DNA of 64,000 nt. Source: Rufibacter sediminis (GTDB taxonomy: Bacteria > Bacteroidota > Bacteroidia > Cytophagales > Hymenobacteraceae). How positions within the stretch are numbered: position 1 is the stretch's first letter; every line of letters begins with the position of its first letter. The translations under genes and the position numbers were made by a program. Shown one piece after another: positions 49,662-57,688 of this stretch. Where the stretch lies: NCBI RefSeq assembly GCF_014269285.1, contig NZ_JACOAF010000004.1, positions 62,001 through 126,000 on the forward strand. Reading direction: 5' to 3'. A model generated the notes under the pieces. It was not told the DNA's origin. It searched no databases and saw only the letters and a list, made by a program, of their open reading frames with translations.

Positions 49662-50630
49662 TTATACTAATCCTTCTTTTAGTAAATCATGCAGGTGCAC
49701 AAAGCCGGCGAACGTGCCGCTTTTGGTGACGATGAGTTGCGTGATGTTCTTTTTCTGCATGGTGACTAAGGCTTCTACGGCATATTCCTCGCAATCGATG
49801 GTAAGCGGCGACGGAGTCATAATGTCGGCGGCCTTAATTCCCGTCAAGTTGTCAAAGTTGGAGAGCATGCGCCGCAGGTCTCCGTCGGTGATTATACCGG
49901 TTAAGTTACCAGAATTATCCAGAACCGCAGTAGCCCCCAGGCGTTTTGAGGAGATTTCGATGATGATCTCCTTCAAGGTGGCGTCGGTCTTTACCTGCGG
50001 AGCGGCGTTCAGGCTGTAAATATCGCCTACTTTCAGGTACAACCGCTTGCCCAGCGAGCCGCCCGGGTGCAGCGCGCCAAAATCCTCTTTGCTGAAATTG
50101 CGGGACTCCAGCAGGCAGACGGCCAGGGCATCGCCCAGGGCTAGGTGGGCCGTAGTGCTGGTGGTAGGAGCCAGGTTGTTGGGGCAGGCTTCGCGCTCAA
50201 TGGTAGCATTCAGCACAAAATCGGCTTGGTGCGCCAGGTAAGAATCTACGTTGGAGACCAGCGCCGCCAGCTTGGTGCCCTTGCGCTTGAGCAGCGGCAC
50301 CAGCACTTTAATCTCGGGGGTGTTGCCGCTCTTGGAGAGGCAGATCACGAAATCATCGGCCTGGATCATGCCCAGATCCCCGTGGATGGCATCGGCGGCG
50401 TGCATGAAAAGGGCCGGGGTGCCGGTGGAGTTGAGCGTGGCTACAATTTTAGTGGCAATGTTGGCGCTTTTTCCAATGCCAGTAACCACCACACGGCCTC
50501 TAATGGCCAAAATTGCCTCCACGCAGGCCTCAAAATCCGCGTCAATATAGTCGGCGAGTTGCAGAATGGCGGCGGCTTCTTCTTGCAACACTTTTTTTGC
50601 GGTGCTTTTGATATTTTTCGTGATATTCAA
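49662..50630 (-). CDS. kpsF: KpsF/GutQ-family arabinose-5-phosphate isomerase
   Basis: Interconverts ribulose-5-phosphate and arabinose-5-phosphate, the first step of Kdo synthesis for lipopolysaccharide. It is 322 residues with an N-terminal SIS domain (VVVTGIGKSANIATKIVATLNSTGTPA, then VICLSKSGNTPEI, about residues 45-150). Two CBS domains follow (about 205-320, with ITDGDLRRML and DIMTPSPLTI). It precedes manC in an operon and is divergent from recQ, a common neighbour in the phylum. Confidence 0.94.
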   Translation of the reverse strand: MNITKNIKSTAKKVLQEEAAAILQLADYIDADFEACVEAILAIRGRVVVTGIGKSANIATKIVATLNSTGTPALFMHAADAIHGDLGMIQADDFVICLSKSGNTPEIKVLVPLLKRKGTKLAALVSNVDSYLAHQADFVLNATIEREACPNNLAPTTSTTAHLALGDALAVCLLESRNFSKEDFGALHPGGSLGKRLYLKVGDIYSLNAAPQVKTDATLKEIIIEISSKRLGATAVLDNSGNLTGIITDGDLRRMLSNFDNLTGIKAADIMTPSPLTIDCEEYAVEALVTMQKKNITQLIVTKSGTFAGFVHLHDLLKEGLV

Positions 50631-50640
50631 GTTAGATTTG
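50608..50640 (+). promoter_or_regulatory. Candidate recQ promoter
   Basis: TTG (50608-50610), 22 bases, TAGATTTG (50633-50640). The -33 part lies inside the start of the divergent kpsF gene. The message would begin near 50647. Confidence 0.55.
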
Positions 50641-50700
50641 TATTAGACAAGACAACAAAAGAAAGTACAAACCCTTGTTTCTCGACAACAAGCATATTAC

Positions 50701-52878
50701 ATGTTAGTAAAACAAGAATCATTAAAGAACAAATTAAAGGAAGTTTTCGGCTATAGTCAATTCAGGGGAAACCAGGAGGCGATTATAGAGAACATCATGT
50801 CCGGCAAGAACACCTTTGTGATCATGCCTACTGGTGCCGGAAAATCACTTTGCTACCAGCTTCCGGCCCTGGCCATGGAGGGGACGGCGATCGTGATTTC
50901 GCCCCTTATCGCGCTGATGAAGAACCAGGTAGATCAGCTGAACGCGTTTGGCATCAACGCCCAGTTCCTGAACTCCACGCTCTCCAAGGCCGAGATGAAC
51001 AAGGTGAAGAAAGAAACGGTAAGCGGCGAGGTGAAACTCCTGTACGTAGCCCCGGAATCGCTTACCAAGGAAGACACGCTTGATTTCCTGAAACAGGCCA
51101 AAATCGCGTTTGTGGCCATTGACGAGGCCCACTGTATCTCAGAGTGGGGGCATGACTTTAGGCCCGAGTACCGTAAAATCAGGGGTATTATTGACAACAT
51201 CGGCAATCTGCCCATCATTGCGCTCACGGCCACGGCCACGCCCAAGGTGCAGCTGGACATCCAGAAAAACCTGCAGATGGATGATGCCTCGGTGTTCAAG
51301 TCCTCTTTTAATCGTACAAATTTGTACTATGAAGTGCGACCCAAACACAACACCAAAAAACAGCTGATCCAGTACATCAAAAAGCACAAAGGCAAAAGTG
51401 GAATTATCTACTGCCTCAGCCGCAAGAAGGTAGAGGAAATTGCCGAGCTGCTGCAGGTGAACGACATCAAAGCCTTGCCGTACCACGCCGGACTTGATTC
51501 GCACGTGCGCATGGCCAACCAGGACGCGTTCCTGAACGAAGACGTAGATGTGATTGTGGCCACGATTGCCTTTGGCATGGGGATTGACAAGCCCGATGTT
51601 AGGTTCGTGATCCACTACGATACCCCTAAATCCATTGAAGGCTACTACCAGGAAACCGGCCGCGGCGGACGCGACGGGCTGGAGGGAAACTGCCTCATGT
51701 TCTATAGCTACGATGACATTGTGAAGCTGGAGAAATTCAGCAAAGACAAGCCCGTCACCGAGCGCGACAACTCCAAGCTGCTCCTGCAGGAGATGGCCTC
51801 CTACGCTGACTCGGCGGTGTGCCGCCGGCGGCAGCTGCTGCACTACTTTGGCGAGCAGTATGACAAAGACTGCGGTTTCTGTGACAACTGCGTGCATCCC
51901 AAAGAGAAGTTTGAGGCCGAGCAGGAACTGACTTACGCCCTCAAAGCGGTGGTGCAGACCAACCAGCGCTTCCCCATTGACCACCTGGTGCACGTGCTCA
52001 TCGGGTTAAAAGACCAGTACGTGGAAAGCTACAGCCATGACCAGCTGGAGGTGTTTGGCGTGGGCAAAGAGCAGGAGCCCCAGTTCTGGAACTCCATCAT
52101 CCGGCAGGCGCTTTTGTTTGACTTTTTGGAAAAAGACATCGAAAACGTAGGCACGCTCAAGATCACCGAGAAAGGCGAGAAATTCCTGAAAAGCCCGCAC
52201 GCCATCAAATTCGCCAAAGACCACAACTTTGACGAGGAAGTGCAGCAGGAAGAAGAGAAAGAGGAAACCCAGGCCGCGGCCGGGCATGACGCCGTGCTCT
52301 TTGACATGCTCAAGGCCCTGCGCAAGAAGCTGGCCAAGGACATGAACCTGCCGCCGTACGTGCTGTTCCAAGACCCGTCCATCAAAGAGATGGCTACCAC
52401 GTACCCCACCACCAGAGAAGACCTGGCGCACATTGCGGGCGTGGGCATGGGCAAGGTGCAGAAGTTCGGGAAGCCGTTTTTGGAGCTGATTTCCAAATAC
52501 GTGGAGGAAAACGACATTGTCACCGCCGCCGATGTGGTGGTGAAAACCACGGTGAACAAGTCCAAGCTCAAAATCTACGTGATTCAGCAGATAGACAAGA
52601 AAATGGACCTGGAGGAGATTGCCAACTCCAAAGGAATCACCATGTCTGAGCTGATTGAGGAGATTGAGCACATCTGCTACTCCGGCACCAAGCTGAACCT
52701 GGACTACTACATTGACGGCGTACTGGACGAGGACCGTCAGCAGGAAGTGATTGACTACTTCATGAGCTCCACCACAGACAACATGGCTACCGCCATCAAA
52801 GAACTGGGTACCGATGATTATACTGAGGACGACCTGCGCCTCATGCGCATCAAATTCCTCTCTAAATACGCGAACTAG
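50701..52878 (+). CDS. recQ: ATP-dependent DNA helicase RecQ
   Basis: A 3'-5' DNA helicase for repair and recombination, 725 residues. The helicase core has MPTGAGKSLCYQLPALA (motif I), AIDEAHCISEWGHDFRPEY (motif II) and QETGRGGRDGLEGNCLMFY (motif VI). The RQC zinc site is visible as CRRRQLLHYFGEQYDKDCGFCDNC, followed by a winged helix. An HRDC domain lies at about residues 535-610 (ALRKKLAKDMNLPPYVLF). The last 110 residues form an extra C-terminal extension common in Bacteroidota. Ended by a strong terminator. Confidence 0.96.
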   Translation: MLVKQESLKNKLKEVFGYSQFRGNQEAIIENIMSGKNTFVIMPTGAGKSLCYQLPALAMEGTAIVISPLIALMKNQVDQLNAFGINAQFLNSTLSKAEMNKVKKETVSGEVKLLYVAPESLTKEDTLDFLKQAKIAFVAIDEAHCISEWGHDFRPEYRKIRGIIDNIGNLPIIALTATATPKVQLDIQKNLQMDDASVFKSSFNRTNLYYEVRPKHNTKKQLIQYIKKHKGKSGIIYCLSRKKVEEIAELLQVNDIKALPYHAGLDSHVRMANQDAFLNEDVDVIVATIAFGMGIDKPDVRFVIHYDTPKSIEGYYQETGRGGRDGLEGNCLMFYSYDDIVKLEKFSKDKPVTERDNSKLLLQEMASYADSAVCRRRQLLHYFGEQYDKDCGFCDNCVHPKEKFEAEQELTYALKAVVQTNQRFPIDHLVHVLIGLKDQYVESYSHDQLEVFGVGKEQEPQFWNSIIRQALLFDFLEKDIENVGTLKITEKGEKFLKSPHAIKFAKDHNFDEEVQQEEEKEETQAAAGHDAVLFDMLKALRKKLAKDMNLPPYVLFQDPSIKEMATTYPTTREDLAHIAGVGMGKVQKFGKPFLELISKYVEENDIVTAADVVVKTTVNKSKLKIYVIQQIDKKMDLEEIANSKGITMSELIEEIEHICYSGTKLNLDYYIDGVLDEDRQQEVIDYFMSSTTDNMATAIKELGTDDYTEDDLRLMRIKFLSKYAN

Positions 52879-52890
52879 TTTCAGCCAAAG

Positions 52891-52923
52891 ACAGAAAAGC
52901 AGGTGAGCCACCTGCTTTTCTGT
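52891..52923 (+). terminator. recQ terminator
   Basis: A perfect 15-base stem ACAGAAAAGCAGGTG with loop AGC, 12 bases after the stop codon. Confidence 0.85.
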
Positions 52924-52938
52924 TTCAGATAAATGGCA

Positions 52939-52978
52939 CCATTTTAGTGGTGTTTTATGTAAAAGAGCCCCAAAACGG
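52939..52978. repeat. Nested palindrome, family A
   Basis: CCATTTTAGTGGTGTTTTATG and AAAAGAGCCCCAAAACGG, 15 bases after the recQ terminator. Confidence 0.65.
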
Positions 52979-53001
52979 CGGCACCAAAACCATAGATCCT
53001 G

Positions 53002-53018
53002 CTTGAGCGCCGCTCAAG
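53002..53018. promoter_or_regulatory. Small inverted repeat before purD
   Basis: CTTGAGC, three bases, GCTCAAG, 17 bases upstream of the purD ATG. It could be an operator or a leader hairpin near the ribosome binding region; it is too short to be sure. Confidence 0.35.
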
Positions 53019-53034
53019 TATAAAGCATGCCTGT

Positions 53035-54339
53035 ATGAACGTACTGATAATTGGAGCGGGCGGCCGTGAGCACGCCCTGGCCTGGAAAATTAGCCAAAGC
53101 CCTTACGCTGAGAGAATCTTCGTAGCCCCGGGGAACGCCGGCACCGCCCAGATTGCCACCAACGTAGACATTTCCATCACCAACTTTGAGGAGCTGGCCA
53201 AGTTCGCCACTGATTTCAACATCATGATGTTGGTGGTGGGCCAGGAGGCGGCGCTGGTAGAAGGCATCGCGGATTATTTCGCGGAGCGGGAGTTCTTGCA
53301 GCACATTCTGGTGGTTGGTCCGCAAAAAGCCGGCGCCCAGCTGGAAGGCAGCAAAGATTTCTCCAAGCAGTTCATGCTTAAGTACGGCATCCCCACGGCC
53401 CGTTACCAGACCTTCACCGCCCAGGAGTTTGACCAGGCGCTTACGTACCTGCAGAACCACCCTTACCCGGTGGTGTTGAAAGCCGATGGCCTGGCGGCAG
53501 GCAAGGGCGTGGTGATTGCGCAGAACGTAACCGAAGCCACCGAGGCCATCACAGGCATGCTGAAGAACAACAAGTTTGGCAGAGCCGGCAGCAAAGTGGT
53601 GGTAGAGGAGTTTCTGCAAGGCATTGAGCTCTCGGCGTTCATCCTCACCGATGGCAAAGAGTACGTGCTCCTGCCCGAGGCCAAAGACTACAAGCGCATT
53701 GGCGAAGGCGATGCCGGCCTGAACACGGGCGGCATGGGCGCGGTTTCCCCCGTTCCGTTCGCCGATGAGGCCTTCATGAACAAAGTGCGTGCCCAGGTGA
53801 TTGAACCCACCTTGCAGGGCTTGCAGCAGGAAGGCATCCCGTACACCGGTTTCCTGTTCATCGGGCTCATGAACACCAACGGCGAACCGTACGTGATTGA
53901 ATACAACGTGCGTCTGGGCGACCCCGAGACGGAAGCCATTCTGCCCCGCATCAACTCAGATCTGTTTGAGCTGTTCAAGGCGCTGCACGACCACGAACTG
54001 GGCCAGTTCCAACTGGACATCGACCCTCGCTCCGCGACCACCATCTTCCTGGTGTCAGGCGGGTATCCAGAGGATTACGAGAAAGGAAAAGAAATTCAGG
54101 GCCTGCAGACGGCCCTGCCAGAAAACACGCTCTGCTTCCACGCCGGTACCAAGCAAACGCCTTCTGGGCAGGTGGTTACTGACGGAGGACGGGTGATTGC
54201 CGTGACCGGATTGGGCCAGGACATGGAAGAAGCGCTGGAGAAAGCCAACGCCGCCGCCGCCCAGATCACCTGGCAAGGCCGTAACTTCCGGCGAGACATC
54301 GGGTTTGACCTGAAACGGTACTTGGCAGAACGCATCTAA
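53035..54339 (+). CDS. purD: Phosphoribosylamine--glycine ligase
   Basis: Second enzyme of purine synthesis, joining phosphoribosylamine and glycine with ATP. It is 434 residues with an ATP-grasp fold: GAGGREHALAWKI at the N-terminus, the ATP-binding LKADGLAAGKGVVIA, GDAGLNTGGMGAVSP and the metal-binding EYNVRLGDPETEAILPR. The length and motifs are normal. It is a single gene; the other purine genes are elsewhere. Confidence 0.97.
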   Translation: MNVLIIGAGGREHALAWKISQSPYAERIFVAPGNAGTAQIATNVDISITNFEELAKFATDFNIMMLVVGQEAALVEGIADYFAEREFLQHILVVGPQKAGAQLEGSKDFSKQFMLKYGIPTARYQTFTAQEFDQALTYLQNHPYPVVLKADGLAAGKGVVIAQNVTEATEAITGMLKNNKFGRAGSKVVVEEFLQGIELSAFILTDGKEYVLLPEAKDYKRIGEGDAGLNTGGMGAVSPVPFADEAFMNKVRAQVIEPTLQGLQQEGIPYTGFLFIGLMNTNGEPYVIEYNVRLGDPETEAILPRINSDLFELFKALHDHELGQFQLDIDPRSATTIFLVSGGYPEDYEKGKEIQGLQTALPENTLCFHAGTKQTPSGQVVTDGGRVIAVTGLGQDMEEALEKANAAAAQITWQGRNFRRDIGFDLKRYLAERI

Positions 54340-54378
54340 ACCGCTTCGTAGCTGCTTTTTTCCAGGAGAACGCCCTGA

Positions 54379-54418
54379 CATGTTTTAGGGCCAATTTCCT
54401 GAAAACAGGCTGAAAATG
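54379..54418. repeat. Nested palindrome, family A
   Basis: CATGTTTTAGGGCCAATTTC and GAAAACAGGCTGAAAATG; its last bases form the start of the following terminator. Confidence 0.75.
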
Positions 54419-54456
54419 ACAAAGGCTGGCCCTCGGGCTGGCCTTTGTCATTTTTT
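54416..54456 (+). terminator. purD terminator
   Basis: ATGACAAAGGC and its complement GCCTTTGTCAT with paired GGCCC/GGGCT inside, followed by six T residues. Confidence 0.88.
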
Positions 54457-54482
54457 GTGGGGGCAGATGAGCGTGAACTTTG
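54455..54482 (+). promoter_or_regulatory. Candidate promoter of the CoA-transferase gene
   Basis: TTG (54455-54457), 17 bases, GAACTTTG (54475-54482), one mismatch to TAnnTTTG. It begins within the T-run of the purD terminator. The message would start near 54489. Confidence 0.45.
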
Positions 54483-54525
54483 CGGCAGATTTCCGTAAAA
54501 CACATCTCAACAACATCCTTTACCC

Positions 54526-55809
54526 ATGTCCCTTCAACCTGACTATACCACCGCCGCCGAAGCCGTTAAACTGATCAAATCCGGAGACCGGGTGTTTGTG
54601 CACGGAGCCGCCATGACGCCGCTCCGGCTGGTGAATGCCGTTTCTGCCCGGGGCCCGGAGCTCCGCGACGTAGAGTTCATCCACATGCACACCGAGGGCC
54701 CCGCACCCTACACATACCCAGAGCATGCCGGCAGTTTCAAGACCAACGCCTGCTTTGTGGGCGGCAACATCCGGCAGGCCCTCAATGAAGGCACCGCCGA
54801 TTATATTCCCATCTTCCTGAGTGAGATTTCGCTGCTATTCCGGCGCAATATTTTGCCCCTGGATGTGGCCATGGTGCAGGTCTCGCCGCCCGATGCGCAC
54901 GGCTTCTGTACGCTGGGCTCGTCTGTGGATGTGGCTTTGTCAGCGGTGGAGACGGCGAAGATTCTGATTGCCGAGGTGAACCCGCGGGTGCCGCGCTCAC
55001 ACGGCGACGGGATTGTGCACATCAGTAAGTTCCACGCCAAAGTGTGGTCAGACGAGCCGTTGCCCGAGCACGCCAGCAAAGCCAGCGGCGAAGTAGAGGT
55101 GCAGATTGGCCGGCTGGTGGCGGAGCTGGTAGAGGACGGAGCTACCCTGCAGATGGGCATCGGGGGCATTCCGGATGCGGTGCTGCAACAACTGGGCAAC
55201 CACAAAGACCTGGGCATCCATACTGAAATGTTCTCGGACGGCATTATCCCGCTGGTGGAGAAAGGCGTGATTACCGGGGCCCGCAAGCGCGTCCTGAAGC
55301 ACAAGATTGTCTCCTGCTTTGTGAACGGCTCCCAGAAAGTCTTCGATTTCCTGCATGACAACCCATCGGTGGTGATGAAGGAGACGGTTTTCACCAATGA
55401 CACGGCCATCATCCGGCAGAACCCCAAGGTGACCGCCATCAACAGCGCCATTGAGGTGGACCTCACCGGCCAGGTCTGCGCCGATAGCATTGGCATGTAC
55501 CAGTTCTCGGGCGTGGGCGGCCAGATGGACTTTATGCGCGGTGCGGCGCTGTCAGAAGGCGGCAAACCGATTATCGCGCTCCCGTCCATCACGAACAAAG
55601 GCGAATCTAAGATTGTAAATGTGCTGAAGCCGGGAGCCAGCGTGACCACCACCCGCGCCCACGTCCGCTACATTGTCACCGAGTTCGGAATTGCGGATCT
55701 GTACGGCAAGAACCTTCGGCAACGCGCCAAAGCCCTGATCAATATCGCGCACCCCACCCACCAGGAAGAACTGGAACGTTTGGCCTATGACCGCTTCAAG
55801 GTCCTGTAG
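54526..55809 (+). CDS. Acetyl-CoA hydrolase/CoA-transferase family protein
   Basis: A 427-residue family I CoA-transferase, of the type acting on acetate, succinate or 4-hydroxybutyrate. The N-terminal domain has RVFVHGAAMTPLRLVNAV and the C-terminal domain has GATLQMGIGGIPDAV. The catalytic Glu is in LGIHTEMFSDGIIPL (about residue 233), and the oxyanion region GVGGQMDFMRGA follows. It moves CoA between short acids; the exact pair cannot be told. It is a single gene. Confidence 0.92.
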   Translation: MSLQPDYTTAAEAVKLIKSGDRVFVHGAAMTPLRLVNAVSARGPELRDVEFIHMHTEGPAPYTYPEHAGSFKTNACFVGGNIRQALNEGTADYIPIFLSEISLLFRRNILPLDVAMVQVSPPDAHGFCTLGSSVDVALSAVETAKILIAEVNPRVPRSHGDGIVHISKFHAKVWSDEPLPEHASKASGEVEVQIGRLVAELVEDGATLQMGIGGIPDAVLQQLGNHKDLGIHTEMFSDGIIPLVEKGVITGARKRVLKHKIVSCFVNGSQKVFDFLHDNPSVVMKETVFTNDTAIIRQNPKVTAINSAIEVDLTGQVCADSIGMYQFSGVGGQMDFMRGAALSEGGKPIIALPSITNKGESKIVNVLKPGASVTTTRAHVRYIVTEFGIADLYGKNLRQRAKALINIAHPTHQEELERLAYDRFKVL

Positions 55810-56071
55810 GATAGTTGCTGGTGGCTAGTTATCAGTTATTAGTGGAGGAGTGTATTGAGAGAGGTTAAGTTCCTTGCTAAAAAGAAAGCTGTCGCAGCCA
55901 GCGAAGGAAGGGCATGAGGTGATATAAGCCTGGCTAACTCTGCCACACGCTGGCGCGAGTTTGCAACTCGTGCCTACGGATGAAGGGTAGTCTCTGACTA
56001 CCCTCGCTGCTCAGCAGCGAAAACCGCTTTGCTGATCATCTTTTATGCAAATCTCATTTCAGGCATGCGCT

Positions 56072-56116
56072 TTCCGTTTTGCGTCTATTTTTGAGAAATC
56101 GACCTGAAAACGGGAA
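56072..56116. repeat. Nested palindrome, family A
   Basis: TTCCGTTTTGCGTCTATTTTTG and GAAATCGACCTGAAAACGGGAA. Confidence 0.75.
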
Positions 56117-56199
56117 TACTTACTACGGCCCAGATTTACTTCCAGGCCATGGATTGACTTATTAGACCTGTGAGGTTTTCAAAGCCGCACAGGTCTTTG

Positions 56200-56237
56200 C
56201 GTTTACCGCCTGTTTTCAGGAAAACAGTCTTAAAACA
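56200..56237. repeat. Nested palindrome, family A
   Basis: CGTTTACCGCCTGTTTTC and GGAAAACAGTCTTAAAACAG; its right end runs into a conventional terminator. Confidence 0.7.
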
Positions 56238-56275
56238 GAACGGCCTGACTTCTCTAAGTCAGGCCGTTCTGTTTT
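56232..56275. terminator. Bidirectional terminator near bacilliredoxin
   Basis: A perfect 20-base stem, AAAACAGAACGGCCTGACTT with its complement around CTCT, 20 bases beyond the minus-strand stop of the bacilliredoxin gene. Confidence 0.93.
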
Positions 56276-56295
56276 ATAAGAAAGCAAGCTACAGA

Positions 56296-56718
56296 TTAGC
56301 AATACTCTTCAAAGGCACCTTGCAGGTTGTCTACAATGCGGGTCAGGTCATTGCCTTCAATGTGATGACGCTCAATTACGTGCACCAGCTCGCCGTCTTT
56401 GAACAACGCGATGGAAGGAGAAGACGGAGGATACGGGAGCATGAACTCGCGTACTTTGGCTACGGCTTCGGTTTCCATGCCCGCGAAAACAGTCACCAGT
56501 TTAGAAGGCTTCTGCTCGCTGCTGGCCACGGCCATCTTCAGGGCCGGACGGGCTTTGGCGGCGGCGCAACCGCACACGGAGTTAACGGCTACCAGCACGG
56601 TGCCTTCTTTCTGGGTCAATACAGACTCCACTTCTTCGGGCGTCATTAGTTGCTCAAAGCCAACGGAGGTCAGGTCTTCCCGGATAGGAGCGACCATATA
56701 TTCAGGATACATTGCCAT
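56296..56718 (-). CDS. BrxA/BrxB-family bacilliredoxin
   Basis: A 140-residue thioredoxin-fold protein of the YphP/YqiW family. The active site is CGC (NSVCGCAAAKARPALKMA, about residues 49-51), the bacilliredoxin hallmark. In Firmicutes it removes bacillithiol from proteins, and many Bacteroidota also make bacillithiol. Other motifs are GFEQLMTPEEVE and LPYPPSSPSIALFKDGELVHVIERHHIEG. It ends in Cys (EEYC). It is a single gene. Confidence 0.93.
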   Translation of the reverse strand: MAMYPEYMVAPIREDLTSVGFEQLMTPEEVESVLTQKEGTVLVAVNSVCGCAAAKARPALKMAVASSEQKPSKLVTVFAGMETEAVAKVREFMLPYPPSSPSIALFKDGELVHVIERHHIEGNDLTRIVDNLQGAFEEYC

Positions 56719-57144
56719 GGGTATGGATGAATTAAAAGGTGAAATCTTGTTTCTGGGGTAAAATTACAAAATCAACCGTAAAACACCGCAGGTAGCTTTC
56801 TGGTTTCCAAAAGCATACTAATTCTCTGGCTAGATAGCGGGGTGACACGCTGGGCCAGATTAAGCCGACGCGTTCTTTCAAGCCAAAGCGGCAATCATGC
56901 GCAGGAAGCGCACTTCACGGAAAACTTTTGCGGGAAAGCTAGAATAGGTTTTAGAGAAGTGTTACCTTTGTACCGCAGAACAGGTCAATGTAAGCTCTTT
57001 CGCTTCTGAATTCCTCTAAAAGGAGGGAGGGGAGCAGAAAGGCGATTAAATTTGCTGAAGTTTCTTGGAATTTATCTGGCAAGCTTGTAGTTTTGCAAAC
57101 TCATTTAGAATCAGAGTCAAAAGCATTTATCTATATTCACAACC
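56719..57144. other. Divergent intergenic region before rpsT
   Basis: 426 bases with the rpsT promoter near its end and another isolated TACCTTTG box at 56963-56970. No gene is seen; a short leader or small RNA from the second box cannot be excluded. Confidence 0.5.
57065..57095 (+). promoter_or_regulatory. Candidate rpsT promoter
   Basis: TTG (57065-57067), 20 bases, TAGTTTTG (57088-57095): a full consensus match. The message would start near 57102 with a leader of about 43 bases. Confidence 0.65.
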
Positions 57145-57402
57145 ATGGCTAACCATAAGTCAGCATTAAAAAGAATCAGATCTAACAACGCGAAACGCTT
57201 GCTGAATCGCTATCAGGCGAAAACGACCCGTACCTTTGTAAAGCGTTTAAAGACCACAACCGACAAAGCCGAGGCGCAAGAGCTGTTCAAGACGGTATCT
57301 GGTATGCTGGACAAGTTGGCCAAGAAGAACGTGATCCACAAAAACAAAGCAGCCAACAACAAATCGAAATTGGCTCGTTTCGTGAATAACTTAGCTGCCT
57401 AG
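57145..57402 (+). CDS. rpsT: 30S ribosomal protein S20
   Basis: An 85-residue, strongly basic ribosomal protein that binds 16S rRNA. The start MANHKSALKRIRSNNAKRLLNRYQ and the C-terminal VIHKNKAANNKSKLARFVNNL are classical S20. It is a single gene with its own promoter and terminator. Confidence 0.97.
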   Translation: MANHKSALKRIRSNNAKRLLNRYQAKTTRTFVKRLKTTTDKAEAQELFKTVSGMLDKLAKKNVIHKNKAANNKSKLARFVNNLAA

Positions 57403-57440
57403 TCTTTTAGGTAGTATTTATATTCTTGGGTAAGTATCAG

Positions 57441-57466
57441 AAGCCTTGCGATAAGCAAGGCTTTTT
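57441..57466 (+). terminator. rpsT terminator
   Basis: AAGCCTTGC, loop GATAA, GCAAGGCTT, followed by TTT. Confidence 0.9.
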
Positions 57467-57483
57467 GTGTTGCAGCTCTTTCT

Positions 57484-57521
57484 GATTTTAGCCTCTTTTC
57501 AGGAAAACAAGCACAAAACGA
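57484..57521. repeat. Nested palindrome, family A
   Basis: GATTTTAGCCTCTTTTC and GGAAAACAAGCACAAAACG, 18 bases after the rpsT terminator. Confidence 0.7.
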
Positions 57522-57605
57522 CTTATGTCTGGTGATGCGGTAGTAAATGCGATTTGCGGTTTTTAGATTCCGCTACTTCCTGGCAAATTAAGCTAATCAG
57601 ATCAT

Positions 57606-57651
57606 AAAAGCAGAAGGCCAGTCTCTGGGAGGAGACTGGCCTTCTGCTTTT
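57606..57651 (-). terminator. pyk terminator
   Basis: A perfect 20-base stem, AAAAGCAGAAGGCCAGTCTC with its complement around a 6-base loop, 38 bases beyond the minus-strand pyk stop codon; its T-tail fits either direction. Confidence 0.92.
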
Positions 57652-57688
57652 ATCAAGACTGGATGTTGCCTCCAGCTATTTCTGGTTC

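Larger units (their letters stand above)
55810..56295. other. Intergenic region between converging genes
   Basis: 486 bases without a gene. They hold a GAGTTTGCAACTCGTGCC inverted motif (about 55957), a GGTAGTCTCTGACTACC hairpin (about 55986), two family A palindromes and the bidirectional terminator for bacilliredoxin. Confidence 0.6.
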
